Source: Phallusia mammillata (Eukaryota > Chordata > Ascidiacea > Phlebobranchia > Ascidiidae). Taken from it: DNA of 64,000 nt. Every line of letters begins with the position of its first letter. The first letter of the stretch is position 1. Positions 23,157 through 35,443 of the stretch are shown piece by piece. Where the stretch lies: NCBI GenBank assembly GCA_003260075.1, contig QLIY01000590.1, forward strand, positions 1-64,000. Direction: 5' to 3'. The notes beneath the pieces are model-generated. The model saw only the letters and a list, made by a program, of their open reading frames with translations. It was not told the origin of the DNA and searched no databases. A program made the translations under genes and the position numbers.

Positions 23157-25438
23157 CGCTTAATACGTTTTATTTTATTTCATTGCTTTTACGTCAACAT
23201 TTTGTACACCTGCTGAAAGGACTTATGCGCGTTTCGTACTTTTCCAGAAAGCAAAAAATGCAAGTATTTTGAATCGCCCCTCCCGAACAAGTGATGGATT
23301 TTATGATTTTGTTACACTTATCGTATATCTGTATATTTTACGGCATATAGGTCGAACGCTTTTAAATCCCGTCACTCCATCACTCCAAGTATTATCATTT
23401 TTGAATTGTTGTTTTAAGCTATTGAACTGTTTATTTTTGTTGCACACTAGTGGGAACTATTCCTCAATGGAAGTTTTAAGTATATTTTTGCTGTAGGGAC
23501 AAAATCAAATGCACCTTTGAAACTATAAGTTCGAAAAAATCTATTCATATAAAGAAGTTCATTTTTTCATGTGATGGTAACAATGCGTGTTTGTCACAAG
23601 TGAAGCCTCTGCGTGTTGTGAAATGCATCATGCCATTCAATCCGCTTCTGGCATTGTGAAATCGCACTCATGCTTATCATACTGCCATTATAGACTGTAA
23701 ATTAGTGATTCGTTTCTTGAGTAGCCTTTTTGCAGTTTTGTGGTCTTGTGGAGCCCTGAGTCTTGCCGCAATGCAACGAATTTTGTCTTTTTGGCCCCCT
23801 TTTTTGCAGCTCAAACGCAAAGATTTCTAAAAACATTTACAAAAAAAGTGTTTATATTTAATACTCCCTTCTATTGTCAAGGCCCGTGCCTTTCTGTACT
23901 GTTATTAAAAACAAGTAACCCATAAAAAAAGATTAAATTGCCAAAAAAAGTGTCCCAAACCGGGACATACTATGCATTTTTTGATACTTAACTTCGGCAG
24001 TTGCGCTTCTTAAAGCAGTTGTATGAATATTATTTTGTTAATATTCATTAAATATTAATATTATGTTGGAAAAACACAGCATCCTTTGTAAAGGTATATT
24101 TCACCAAAACCTAAAATTGCAAATCAAATATGTAGCCCACTAACGCGACACTATGTTATACTTGCTTTATCGTGGGACCCAATAACAGTATGGTCTACAA
24201 CAGGTCAAAACAGCTCTTGGCCGAACTCTTGTTATTGTCGCAGGGGTCCGCTTTTATCGTTTTACACACACAAACCATGTGTTCCTTTTGCTTGCTGTTT
24301 TACATTAAAACTCAAACCATTGAATCAACCTTTCGTATTGCATCTAGCCTGGAAATTAGTTAAGCAGCCTTAAAACACTGGTATGAATGACAGGCATTGA
24401 AAGTTTATTCGCAAAGATTTGGTTTACCGTATTCATTGCTCTGAAACCTCTTAAAAACCTGTGCAATGAAAAGAAGCGGCCCAAAGGAAATGGTTTGACT
24501 GTTCTCTTTTACGGCTATTGTCCTATTTAAGTTACAGAATACATTTTAGTGGTTAGTGTTCTTGACGACCCCTACCTTTTTTGCGAACACAAGTAGCCTA
24601 TTAGTTTATTAACCACCGCCCCGACTGGTCAAACAAAAGTCCCCCTACCCTTTAGTTTTTGCCCGAAACCCCAAAGTTCTTGTATGTTCGTTGATTTTCA
24701 CCTTCGGTAATAATTTAATATTAACGTAACATTACTTCAATAACCCACTTGATAAAAAGTAAAAGATAAAAAAATCTTTTACCACTGGGGTGTGCTCTAC
24801 ATTTGTTTACATGCAACCGTTGAACGGCGTGCGGTTGCGGTACCACAAGAAGCCTGCAGTTTTTTGACGTTTAGATGTGTGTGTTTTGCTTTCTGAAGAA
24901 TATAAAACAAACGTTGCGTTTGAAAGCTATAAGTATAAACTACAAAAAAAGACAAAAAATCTGAATCCCACACCTGCCACTACCACCCCCAACGTATGTA
25001 AAAATATTATATGCCCAAAAGGGGTATCTGAATTCTGAGATTAAGTTATAAAGTTGTTTGCATTACAAACCCTCACCCCAACCTTAAAAGCCCTAGTCGT
25101 TAACATTTTCTAAAGTTTCATATGTTTTGTAGATGTAGATTGCGTTTTTTTAGATGAGCCCCCAAAAGGTGTCATTATTTTTTTCTCAAATAAATTTCAT
25201 AAAGTTGAAAAGCCACAGTTAATTTACTCCTGTGCACATTGACAAATAGACACGACAATTTCCAGTCCATTTTTTCCAGATGTAGGAATTATTTGTAACA
25301 ACTCATACTTGTTCAAAACTCCAAATTAACTTTCAGTAAAATATTTGAACAGAACTTCAAGTTTACACATAAAACTGTTTTCCATTACAATGAAGCCTGG
25401 TTATCACATAATGTAAGTCCAGAAAACAGTCATTTTCT
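23157..25438. other. gene-free spacer between ADAM17 and the F-box gene
   Basis: About 2.3 kb of AT-rich DNA. I see no exon series, no clear transposon ends and no filler block. It must contain the ADAM17 3' untranslated region and the F-box gene promoter. AAATAAA occurs at about 25190, too far to assign. Confidence 0.5.
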
Positions 25439-27960
25439 ATGGCGGACGTCTGTTCAACAGCAAACGTCAATGACTTCAATGAAACTGTTCCAATATCATG
25501 GATGGACTTACCAGTTGAATTGTGGCTAAATGTATTTCAGAACCTGCCAAAACCAACTATCCTGTTTACTATTCGAAATGTATGCAAGCTATTTCGGGCT
25601 CTGTCTCTGGACCCAGATCTTTGGCATGATGTTAATATGACAACAATAAAAGAAACTACAACCACCTTGTTTCTTCCATTTGAAGATGAATTTCAAGTAC
25701 ATGGCAATGAGAAACTAGACAGGCTAACAGAAAAGTTGATCTTGGATGGAAACCTCACTAATTCACATCTTTTCTGTCCTGTTTTTGATCACATCAGTGC
25801 ATCAGTACTGAAATTGAAATTCAGTCGCTACTATGATGATTTTGTGCTGGGTGAAAAAGAAAAACTAACCCTGTACTCCTGTGTCAATCTGTGTCATCTT
25901 GATGTTTCCTTTTGTGAATATATTACCTCCACTGTGCTTAAGGACATATGTGAAAACTGTAGAAAGTTACAAGTGCTTGTTTTGGACAGTTGCAAGTATA
26001 ATTCATGAGCCACTCACACTTATTTTACACAATCAAAATGCTGTTGTTTTATCCAGGGAAATTGGAGATGAAGGAATCAAGTCTTTGCAAGTGTTGCAGA
26101 ATCTAAAAACTCTTGATATTTCACACTGTGCCTCCATAACAGATTTGGGATTAAGTTACATGGCACAGATGCCTTCCAAACTAAAACATTTTATGAGTGA
26201 TGGTGTTCTGCATATTTCTGATGGGTATGCTATTACATACAATGATTGTATATTACGACATCCTTTATCACAACAGACCTAAATAATAACAACAAGATTT
26301 TGTACTGCAGGCTGCTTGCACACCCCTGTTATTTATCATTGGTTAAAATCTTACATTTTTTGTAATTTTAGTGGGCTTGCTCTATTTCTTTCTGGCCAAA
26401 AAAACCTTGAGACTTTGATTTTGGATGGGGAAGATCTTACAGATATTGCAGTAAATTTGGTTGCAAGTAACTTGCCCAAATTAACAAATTTTCAGATATC
26501 TTTTTGCAACCACCTTAGTGATCAGAGTTTTGAGAGCCTTCATGGTAAAGTAAGGTAAGTATATATTTAAAAAAGAGATAGCAGTCAGCAAGTTTGTTTT
26601 TCAATTTATCTTTATTATTATTTCAGGTTAAAAAGACTGTGTTATAAAAAGCTGGAATCAGAAAAAATCAGCAACAGTACCTTAGCGAATTTTTTTGCTC
26701 ACCAATCTGTCCAAGACCTTCAACAACTAACATTGGCTGATTGTTTATGTATTGAAAACAGCACTTTGCATTCAATTGCTTTAAAGTAAATTTATACAGT
26801 TCGAATGTAACAGGCTTGTTTAGAGCTTATGTAAATATCAGTTTAATTTTGTATGTAGTTGCCCCAAACTGGAAGACCTTACATTGCAGTGGTGCCCTGA
26901 AGTTACTGATGAAGCAATTGAGAAACTAATTTTGTCGTGTAGGTAAGTCAAAATTGCAAGTTTCAAATGATTTCAGAACACATTATAAACATAAGGTGAT
27001 TATGACACATCCCAACTGGGCAAAATCTTTGTGTGTTGAATCATAACCTAAATTCACTTTTTCAGAAACTTAAAACAATTGAATTTAGTTGGTGTAAAAA
27101 TGTTGAAAGGACACTGGTTGAACAAACTTGAACTGCACTTACCAAAACTTAAGATGCTGGATTTGTCTTTTTGCAACCTGATTTGTGATGAAGATGTGTA
27201 CAATCTTGTAAAAAAGTTAGTCCTAATGTAAACATTAAACATTCACCAAACAATAAAAATAACATTGGTTTGTTACTGCTGTCTTTCTGACAAAATACAT
27301 TTCTGCCCATTTTGAAGCTTATATAATATTTGTAAAGAGAATAAGGGGGGGGGGCAATGTAAACATTAAACGTTCACCAAACAATAAAAAATAACATTGG
27401 TTTGTTACTGCTGTCTTTCTGACAAAACACATTTCTGCCCATTTTGAAGCTTATATAATATTTGTAAAGAGAATAATTATACAAGTGACAAAATTTTCAG
27501 TTTGAAAAGTATCCTGCCCATACTTTATTTCCCATATGAATGCCCACTTTAAGGAATTTCAGTTCTTACTTAAAGAGCCCATTCTTTTTTGTGCCCCCAA
27601 ACCCCAAGTTTCTGAATTCCACGGTTTAAGTTTAGTGCTCTCACATCAGGTTTTGCCACTTGACATTCATTGTGTACATTGTTTGACAGAAAACCTGATT
27701 TGGTTGCTTACACCTACTTCCATGAGAAAGTGGATTATCTTTTTGTATGCAATGAAGCTTTTTTGCAAATTGAAGATGAACCTGAACCATTGTCTTCATC
27801 TGAATGTGGGGGGGGGGGCTTGGTTGCTTACACCTACTTCCATGAGAAAGTGGATTATCTTTTTGTGTGCAATGAAGCTTTTTTGCAAATCAAAGATGAA
27901 CCTGAACCATTGTCTTCATCTGAATGTGCAGGATCCCAAGGAGCAAATGTAGATTTTTAA
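25439..27960 (+). CDS. F-box/leucine-rich repeat protein
   Basis: Substrate adaptor of an SCF ubiquitin ligase by family. Exons: 25439-25995, 26057-26224, 26372-26554, 26627-26785, 26859-26942, 27066-27215, and a last exon split by a filler (27690-27700 joined to 27821-27960). Total 483 residues in frame. The F-box lies at about residues 20-62 (WMDLPVELWLNVFQNLP, then NVCKLFRALSLDPDLWHDVN). The rest is a chain of cysteine-containing LRRs with the pattern LxxLDxSxCxxIT. The tail is acidic. I cannot assign an FBXL number. An exon-3 remnant of a duplicate lies at 31738. The 3' end faces the 3' end of SDR39U1 on the other strand, about 400 bases away once the false duplication is removed. Confidence 0.82.
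27228..27474 (+). repeat. unmerged overlap in the last intron of the F-box gene
   Basis: 27228-27344 recurs at 27355-27474 around the G block 27345-27354 with single-base differences. Confidence 0.8.
27700..27927 (+). repeat. unmerged overlap in the last exon of the F-box gene
   Basis: 27700-27807 recurs at 27820-27927 around the G block 27808-27818. The two copies differ by three bases or so. Both encode the same segment (VAYTYFHEKVDYLFVCNEAF). Confidence 0.85.
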
Positions 27961-27998
27961 TGCCCTACCGTCAGAATGGGCATGTGCCTTATGTACAC

Positions 27999-29420
27999 CA
28001 AAAGGTCTGCAATCATGCACTAGTGTTTTCAACAACTTGCACATATTTCAACACTTTCTTTGTTCATTTTGATAAGGGATTGAATCATCTCATGACACAA
28101 AGTATAATATTCTCAAACATAAAGTAATGCTCCTGTTGGCTGGCTGGTTTTGGTAGTGTTGTGTGGTTACTAGTCCTATGCTAAAAAGTTTCTTCAAACC
28201 TTCTTGCAATATATGTAAAAATCTGCACAACAAAAAGCATTTTATGCAGCGTTACAGGAAAGACAACAACAATAGAACTACTGTTAAACAAAAGAAGTTT
28301 CAGAACACAGTTGTTGGCAAGAATGAAAAGTCCCAGAGAAGCTATTTTGCAGGTTAAAAATGAAATCATTTCGACCTAATAATTTTAGTTAAAGCACTTT
28401 CCAATGTTGGGTACTTAAACTGATAACCAGACTCTAGTGTTCGCTTTGGGTACACATTTTGACCTTCAAGTAACATGCTGGACCTTGGCGATCCAAACAT
28501 AGCTCTTAAAACAAAGGCTGGAAGGGGTATCAAGCTTGGTCGCCACATAGCTGTCCCAAGGGTATTTGCAAACTGTGAGTTAGTGTTTGCCTCTGGGGCA
28601 ACACCATTCAACACTCCTTCTACATCTGAGTTCTCAACTGCATGTAGAAAGATGCCTGCTATGTCGTCAGCATGAATCCATGGAAACCATGGGGGGGGGG
28701 GCACCAAAAGGTCTGCGATCAAGCACTAGTGTTTTCAACATCTTGCACTTGTGCAAGGATTTTAAAATACATATATTTCAACACTTTCTTTGTTCATTTT
28801 GATAAGGGATTGAATCATCTCATCACGCAAAGTATAATATTCTCAAACATAAAGTAATGCTCTTGTTGGCTGGCTGGTTTTGGCAGTGTTGTGTGGTTAC
28901 TAGTCCTATGCTAAAAAGTTTCTTTAAACCTTCTTGCAATATATGTAAAAATCTGCACAACAAAAAGCATTTTATGCAGCGTTACAGGAAAGACAACAAC
29001 AATAGAACTACTGTTAAACAAAAGAAGTTTCAGAACACAGTTGTTGGCAAGAATGAAAAGTCCCAGAGAAGCTATTTTGCAGGTTAAAAATGAAATCATT
29101 TCGACCTAATAATTTTAGTTAAAGCACTTTCCAATGTTGGGTACTTAAACTGATAACCAGACTCTAGTGTTCGCTTTGGGTAGACATTTTGACCTTCAAG
29201 TAACATGCTGGACCTTGGTGATCCAAACATAGCTCTTAAAACAAACGCTGGAAGGGGTATCAAGCTTGGTCGCCACATAACTGTCCCAAGGGTATTTGCA
29301 AATTGTGAGTTAGTGTTTGCCTCTGGGGCAACGCCATTCAACACTCCTTCTACATCTGAGTTCTCAACTGCGTGTAGAAAGATGCCTGCTATGTCGTCAG
29401 CATGAATCCATGGAAACCAT
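27999..29420. repeat. long unmerged overlap over the SDR39U1 3' exon
   Basis: 27999-28690 recurs at 28702-29420 around the G block 28691-28701, about 700 bases at near identity with a few small indels. The first copy gives a truncated 3' exon of SDR39U1 (28366-28690); the second is the complete one. Confidence 0.85.
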
Positions 29421-30842
29421 TGGGTTCCGCAACCATAGCGTCCACCAAAACCAGTCCAAAAAGATGGTAGCATTTGTTGCAAAGCACCACCATCTCTTTC
29501 AAGAACCACACCTACAACATATAGACATGTGATAAAAATAAAAACCTATATAGTCGGTAAGATTTTTATCACAACTAATTACCACATCGAACAATCACAT
29601 GTCGAACTTCATTGAAATCTGAGGGTAATTTCCCAGCTGCTTCCCAATTGGTTGTGAATTTAGACCAGTAGTCTGATGTAGTAGGACTGGAATATTCATC
29701 ATACAATTTCACCTGATCAGGTGGATAAAATCCCACAGCTGACATTGTTACAAAGACATTGGGTGGGTTCTTTGAATTCATTATTGCCTTTTTTAACAAG
29801 TTTGTGGTTCCAATTCTGCTGTCATGAATTGTTTTCTGAAAAGCTTCATCCCATCTAGTCAAACATATTCATATTTGTGAATGATTTCTGTGAAAGTGTT
29901 TGGAGTAATACAAATAATACCTTTTGAAAGGATTTAAAACAGGCTCTCCAGCTAGATTAATGACAGCTTTTAGGTTTTCTGGTAGCCCAGTAGACTCAAT
30001 TTCATCCTAAAATTTTTCCCCGAACAAAAAAAGATGAAACACACACATGGGTTGAAACAAAAAGTTTTTGATGGTCAAACAGTTGTCTTACCCAGGTCAA
30101 GTGGTTTTCTGTTTTGGGATTTCTGGATATTATCAATGACTTATATCCAGCATTTTCAAGAGTTCTACAGACATACCTTCCAACAAATCCAGTTCCACCA
30201 CCTAAACACAAAAAAATTGTCATATGATCTATATTAGAGTTAGCATATTTGCATCAGCTAAAAAAAATTTGGACGGTTTGAATAAATAGCTTTGGCGACA
30301 CCAAAGTTTCGTTTCTTTGTACGGCATGTAGTTACATTATTTTAGAAATTTTATTTTTACTGTTAAAGAGATAAAATTGCAGTTTTGTTTCAAAATAAGT
30401 TACAAACATATTCACAGTATTGTTAGCTTTCAAGGCTCATTGTTTCATATAAATGTACAGGGTATAGTGCATTAAAATCAGCACAGCCAATAATTACAAT
30501 GTAAACCTTTAAGTCCCCCATAAAAAGAATTGTGAAAACTACTGTAGGTTAGACTGCTGATGCAAAAATTCCGGACAATATGAGTGTTTTTAAAAATAAT
30601 TCCCGGACACAGATTTTATGCCAGAACTCCGTATCCGTTTATGTCTGGGGGGGGGGTTGAGTGTTTTTAAAAATTATTCCCGGACACAGATTTTATGCCA
30701 GAACTCCGTATCCGTTTATGTCTAGGACATTTCGGACGTCTGGTAACCCTAGTTAATATGCACAACTGACTTCAAAAACAAAATATCAGATAGTTCACTT
30801 ATGCAGCAACAGTCACTTACCAACCAACACTCGTTGTGCCAT
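29096..30842 (-). CDS. SDR39U1: SDR39U1, extended SDR epimerase-family protein
   Basis: NAD(P)-binding protein of the epimerase/SDR39U1 (YfcH-like) family; its substrate is unknown. Coding exons in transcript order: 30821-30842, 30092-30201, 29921-30006, 29583-29854, 29096-29511. They give 301 residues (human about 293). Near the start, VGGGTGFVGR is the Rossmann glycine motif. Later come NLAGEPV, WDEAFQ, SRIGTT, FVTMSAVGFYP, and FPWIHADDIAGIFLHAVE followed by GVLNGVAPEA and the conserved LLEGQNVYPKRTLESGYQF near the end, all typical of the family. An allelic copy of the last exon lies at 28366-28690. The duplicated locus at 33070-36529 is a pseudogene. The gene converges with the F-box gene; this pairing is repeated in the duplicate, so both were copied together. 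Confidence 0.9.
30577..30722 (+). repeat. unmerged overlap within a hAT-like remnant
   Basis: 30577-30646 recurs at 30657-30722 around the G block 30647-30656. The surrounding words (CCCGGACA, and GACGTCTGGTAACCCTAG at the right end) look like a hAT-type element; its limits are not clear. It lies in SDR39U1 intron 1. Confidence 0.6.
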
Positions 30843-31737
30843 TGTTTTCAAACCCAAAGATAACAATAGCTGCAAAGTATAAGTAAACCTACTGACAAGA
30901 AATGAGTAACAATTATACAAGAATGCATACACAAATAGGTAATTAAAGTGGGAATTAGGTCAATGTGAATAACATAGTGACAGTGCAAAACCACAGTTAC
31001 ACAAAAGAATACACTTTCAACCTACCAAAACGTGATACACTCGAGATCGAGATGCCTAGGTCCAGTAAAAACCTGTGCTGGCACCCACGGGAAAAATACC
31101 TGTTTCGATACTACCTGCACAATTTGAAAATGCACTGTTTTCAAACAAATTAATTCCATTGATTGTTCGTCTGTGCTATAGTTTTCAATGTTTCTTTAAA
31201 ATCAATTTCCTAGTTTACTTCTTTGCACGAAATACAGACTTGGGACATATTGTAAAAAGTTTAGATAATTCATTAGCATTAAACTTATTAGTTTTGTAGG
31301 CTTATGACCTGTACAGTATTATTCACACGTAAACCAATAAACACCTCAAGAATTTAGTTACTTTTTACTTGCAGCTGTATACAATATATTGTAACCTTTT
31401 GTTGACTGTTTGTGGATGACAGTTGTACGTATATATGCATGTTGTTTCGAACGATGTTCACCAGACCAAACCAGACTGACCATACTATAACAACCTACTT
31501 CAACTTAACTTAATAGTTACTTTGATACAATGTTACAACGGACGTAAGTTTGCGCAAACGGAGTTTACTTGGGGATTAGAGATTGGTTGCTACAGTTTTA
31601 CATGACACTCTTCTAGAAGAAATAAAAACATTTCTTCACGTTGCACTACCATAGACTACTTTTATTCAATGGACGTTTTTAAACTGTGCTTGCTAGTTGC
31701 AATCCCCTGTTTAAATAGAACATTCTTGTCATTTTAG
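30843..31737. other. upstream flank of SDR39U1
   Basis: Contains the SDR39U1 promoter. The part to about 31170 is similar to 36530-36835, upstream of the pseudogene copy, which sets one limit of the segmental duplication. No gene seen. Confidence 0.5.
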
Positions 31738-31833
31738 TGGGCTTGTTGTATTTTTACGTGGCCAAAATAACCTTGATTTTGAATGGGAAAGATGTCACAG
31801 ACATAGCGGGAAATTTTGTTGCAAGTGTGCAAA
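31738..31833 (+). pseudogene. remnant of F-box gene exon 3 in the segmental duplicate
   Basis: Begins after the acceptor TTTTAG like exon 3 at 26372 and keeps GGGCTTG, TTTTGAATGG, GATGTCACAGACAT and GTTGCAAGT at matching positions, with a 9-base deletion. It then runs into transposon-like GAACCGG repeats. No other F-box exon of this copy remains before the matching 3' flank at about 32158. Confidence 0.75.
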
Positions 31834-31845
31834 GGCTTTTTACAG

Positions 31846-32020
31846 GGAGTCGAACCGGAACTGAACCCGAACCCGCGAACCGGTTTGAGCGGTTAATTTC
31901 ATTAAACCTGAACCGAACCCGAACCGCTAATGACGATTTTTTGAAAACCCGAACCGGAGTTGAACCCTATTTTTTGTTTGGCGTTGGACCCGAACCGGAA
32001 CTGAACCAGAAAACAATTCA
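31846..32020. mobile_element. GAACCGG-rich transposon-like remnant
   Basis: Repeated GAACCGGAACTGAACCCGAA-type words in a 170-base stretch resemble the subterminal repeats of hAT-like elements. No clean ends were found. Contains an undetermined base at 32035, just outside. Confidence 0.4.
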
Positions 32021-32035
32021 TTCCGTTTTATATTN

Positions 32036-32551
32036 TTTGAGCACACATAAAAGTAACGTTTTAATCACGCCAATCATGATGCTTAGGTTTTCAGTTAAGA
32101 AAACATTCAATCAGATACAAAATTGATTGTATGCGTGATAAGTAAAGGGGGGGGGGGTAAATATATATTTTAACACCTTTTTTCATGGTGATAAGGGTTT
32201 GATATTTTGAATGATGCCATCAAAAAGTATTATATTTTCAAACATATAGTTTAAAGCTGCTGATGGATGGTTGAGTAATTCCGATCAAGGTTTTTTATTT
32301 TATATATGGGTCAGGCGCGCCGGACCATTGGGCCAAGTCCCTGCCCTTGAGTACTCTTTTGTTGTTGTTGATCCAACGTCATGAACTAGCGCGCCTGGTA
32401 AACGGCAGGCGTCACACTAGAAATAGTCCAATATCGGGAAACGTTTGAAGTTTATTTGAGCACACATAAAAGTAACGTTTTAATCACGCCAATCATGATG
32501 CTTTAAAACATTCAATCAGATACAAAATTGATTGTATGCGTGATAAGTAAA
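32036..32551 (+). repeat. overlap duplicate around the last G block
   Basis: 32036-32146 recurs at 32456-32551 (TTGAGCACACATAAAAGTAA start), with the G block 32147-32157 after the first copy. This is the last filler of the G type. Confidence 0.75.
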
Positions 32552-33230
32552 GCTTCAACAAAATTGTCTTTCAACTGGTGTGATGCAAAACAAAATACTA
32601 AAAAGTTATTGACAAGGGTATCACAGATAACAAAAAACACTGCTTGACATCATCAAAATGGATTCTACACATTAAAAAAAACATACTTTAAAGTATGGCA
32701 AATTGGGTAACTTTAATGCAAACTCATCATGCGAAAGCAACATTATTTGTTTCATAGAGTTTACACATTTAGCTTTAACTTAATTTTGCAAATTCAAACC
32801 AGCCACCTAATGAACTACACATGGTCCCAACAAACCTCGATACTAAATGACCAAAAGCACAGCATAGAGAAATAAACTGCAAGGGTATTGTTATGTCATA
32901 GGGCATCTAGTGCAAATCTATAAAAACAAAGCATTTTACGCACTTTTCTAAAAATACAATTAACTATCGGGAACGAAGATACAATGAACTTTTGGAAAAA
33001 AGTTTAAAACACAGTTGTTAACACGAACAAAAACTATCAGAGAAGCTATTTTGCAGCTTGAAAGTTAAATCATTTCGACTTTATAATTTTGGTTAATGCA
33101 CTTTCCAGTGTTGGATATTTAAATTGGTAACCAGACTCCAGTGTTCGCTTTGGGTACACATTTTTTTTTGATCTGAAGGAAATTTTCCAGCGTTTTCCCA
33201 ATTGGTTGTAAATTTTGACCTGTAGTCTGA

Positions 33231-35443
33231 CGGTCACGTCTAAAACTGCGGGCCCACTTGGCCCAGCACTTGGCTCGCTTTATGCAATTAAAAAACTGTG
33301 GGCCCGCTTGGCACGCTTCTCGCAAGTATAAAAACTGCNCGGGTTCGGGCCGGGTTCGGGCTTGGGTATTTGTGAGAAAACGGGCTTAAAACGGGCCTGA
33401 CTTTGCGTTACGTGTCCGCCATTTTCAAAAAAAAATCAGCTAAGTAATAAGTCTCTGGCTTTGACCTAATGCCCACCCTACTTTAAAACGTATTGTTTAC
33501 GCCATTGTCTACTATTGTTGATCGTGTTTGTTGTTTTTCTCTATTTTCTTTTTTATTTATTTTTTTGGTCACAGCATAGGCCTGTCAATCAAAATTTCGG
33601 GCCTAAACGGGCTTTACAAAAAACGTTTCGGGTTCGGGCTCAGATTTTGGGCCCGCTTGCAACTCTGGTCCAACGACCCTGGAGTACTAATAAGAGTACA
33701 ACATAAAACAATGTAAACTTTTTGTACAAACAAAATCATCTTCTATTAAATATTCTTCTATTACAATTGTAAGTGTTTTGTTGAAAAGAACGTGACTTAA
33801 TTGATAAAAATATATGTGTTGAATTTAGATTTCGGCGTCTTTTACCCATGTTTTTATTGAAACGATATTCATTTTATTTTCTTGTCGACAAATGCATTTG
33901 AAAGGATTTAGGCTACATTATGTATTTAAACATGGTCCAATTCAGCTATGTTATTTTAAAAGCTGTAATGTCCCAGCAACAGTGTTTCTCTCAAACGATG
34001 AAGGTTACGTATCACCTCCTAAGCTAAAATGAAAAAAAAATGCTCCTTCCATACCACATAATTACACCACCGGCATGTCACTGTTAATAAGGTCTATTTG
34101 GGCCGTTACATTGAATTACAGATCCGAAAACACAATCGAGTTACAAAAACCAAAACCGGGTTCCTACTTCCTATTCTCAGATGTGGAGATTTTAAAAGCG
34201 ATTGATTAATAACTTTTCATGTGCGTATTCCACAAAGTGATGCCATGCTGAGCACTTTTGCGGTGCTAACGGTTTAGATCTAACCACTCTCACCATAAGT
34301 GAGCTGTGGTAAGCACCTAAAGATCAGATCCCAATAATGCTTAAAAAGGTACAGAGGTCCTGCGGTTAACCAGCTACCCAAATTAAGACTTTCGGTTCAT
34401 TCGTGACCTAAAATTAAGGTTTCATCGAAAGGAATCCAGACATTCCTGATGAAGACGCCCCGCATAGGACGTCGAAACGTCTGATGATTTCTTAGTATTT
34501 TTTGCCGAATGAACAAAGAAAAGCCTATGAAATATGCCTGGTCACAACGCTATATCCATTTAATGAACATGCGTTCGTCACAAAACAGTGCATACTAATG
34601 GCGGCGCTGATGATCCTCAACATGCTGACTGATTTCGGTGTGGCGGTAGGAGTTAAACTGGTCAACACCCTCTGTCAGATGCTGTTGCATGATTGGCTTA
34701 AAAAGTGAGGCTTTCAACTTTCATCGCAGCGGGCCGGATAAGTTTTAGAAAGATTTTTGAGGGCAGCATAAATTACAAGCATGATAAGGCACTAAAACTG
34801 CTATTAAATTGGTGGCGTATCCAACAGAATCGTTAAGCCTGTAACGATTGCAATAAAACCTCGTTCAAATTTTGCAATGTGGTTGTTAAGTTAACCAAAA
34901 TAGCTCGTTTTGGCTAGTTCAAAGGTTGGGAGGAAAGTCAAAATGTGTATATCAACCTAATTAAACTGTATTACCAAATCATGTTTAAACTTTGTAATAT
35001 TTTCTGTCGCAGGTTAATTAGGATGTGTAGATGCGACTTTGTAAAACTTTAACAAAATTGTAGCTTTTGTGCTATACTTTTAAGATTTATGTCACTCTTG
35101 TGGAAATTTGCGAAAAGGTAGAGCAGGTAACACGAAATAATACGAAAGAGTCATTTTTTTGTCATCCAGCAACCGGTAAAAGTAAATTTGATACTAATAT
35201 TCACAGTGTTGGTATTTGTTTTGCTACGTGATTTCAATGATGATGTCACAATGCTTTTTGTGCAAATAACAATGCGTCATTTGTCGAGGCTTGTCTGCGC
35301 TTAAAGAGTAAATTTTCAGGTAGCAATAGATTTGTGCTTGGCCGAACCGAATCAGACCCCCCCCCCTGGGCCCGCAGTTTTTTCTATTGCATGGGGCGTG
35401 CCAAGTGCTGGGCCAAGTGGGCCCACAGTTTTAGACGTGACCC
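33231..35443. mobile_element. MULE-like DNA transposon inserted in the SDR39U1 pseudogene
   Basis: Inverted ends of 44 bp (33231-33274 and 35400-35443) differ at two positions; they start near GGTCACGTCTAAAACTG. A 9-bp target duplication, GTAGTCTGA, lies at 33222-33230 and 35444-35452, and exon 4 sequence continues on both sides. Long inverted ends with a 9-bp duplication fit Mutator-like elements (inference). No transposase frame is visible in the 2.2 kb. The interior includes GGGTTCGGGC-rich remnants, an undetermined base at 33339 and the first C-type filler (35357-35366). Confidence 0.75.
34446..34478 (+). ncRNA. hammerhead-like core motif (weak)
   Basis: CTGATGA at 34446-34452 is followed by a 4-bp stem (GACG with CGTC) and then GAAAC at 34474-34478, the order of a hammerhead ribozyme core. 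A stem III and a cleavage triplet in proper position are not evident, and the base pair next to the core is mismatched. Such motifs are known in Penelope-like elements. Treat as a degenerate relic at best. Confidence 0.2.

Noticed and set aside
27690-27960. Tandem repeat domain at the C-terminus of the F-box protein
   Set aside because: The repeated 36 residues are the same exon twice around a filler block; a single copy keeps the frame.
28366-28690. A separate third SDR39U1 gene fragment
   Set aside because: It is nearly identical to 29096-29420 and ends at a filler block, so it is the other allele of the same exon.
31875-32020. Coding region rich in Asn/Arg/Thr repeats (129-residue frame)
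   Set aside because: The sequence is made of GAACCGG words typical of transposon subterminal repeats, and contains an undetermined base.
34240-34330. Possible tRNA gene
   Set aside because: No A and B box at the right spacing, and no cloverleaf pairing by eye.
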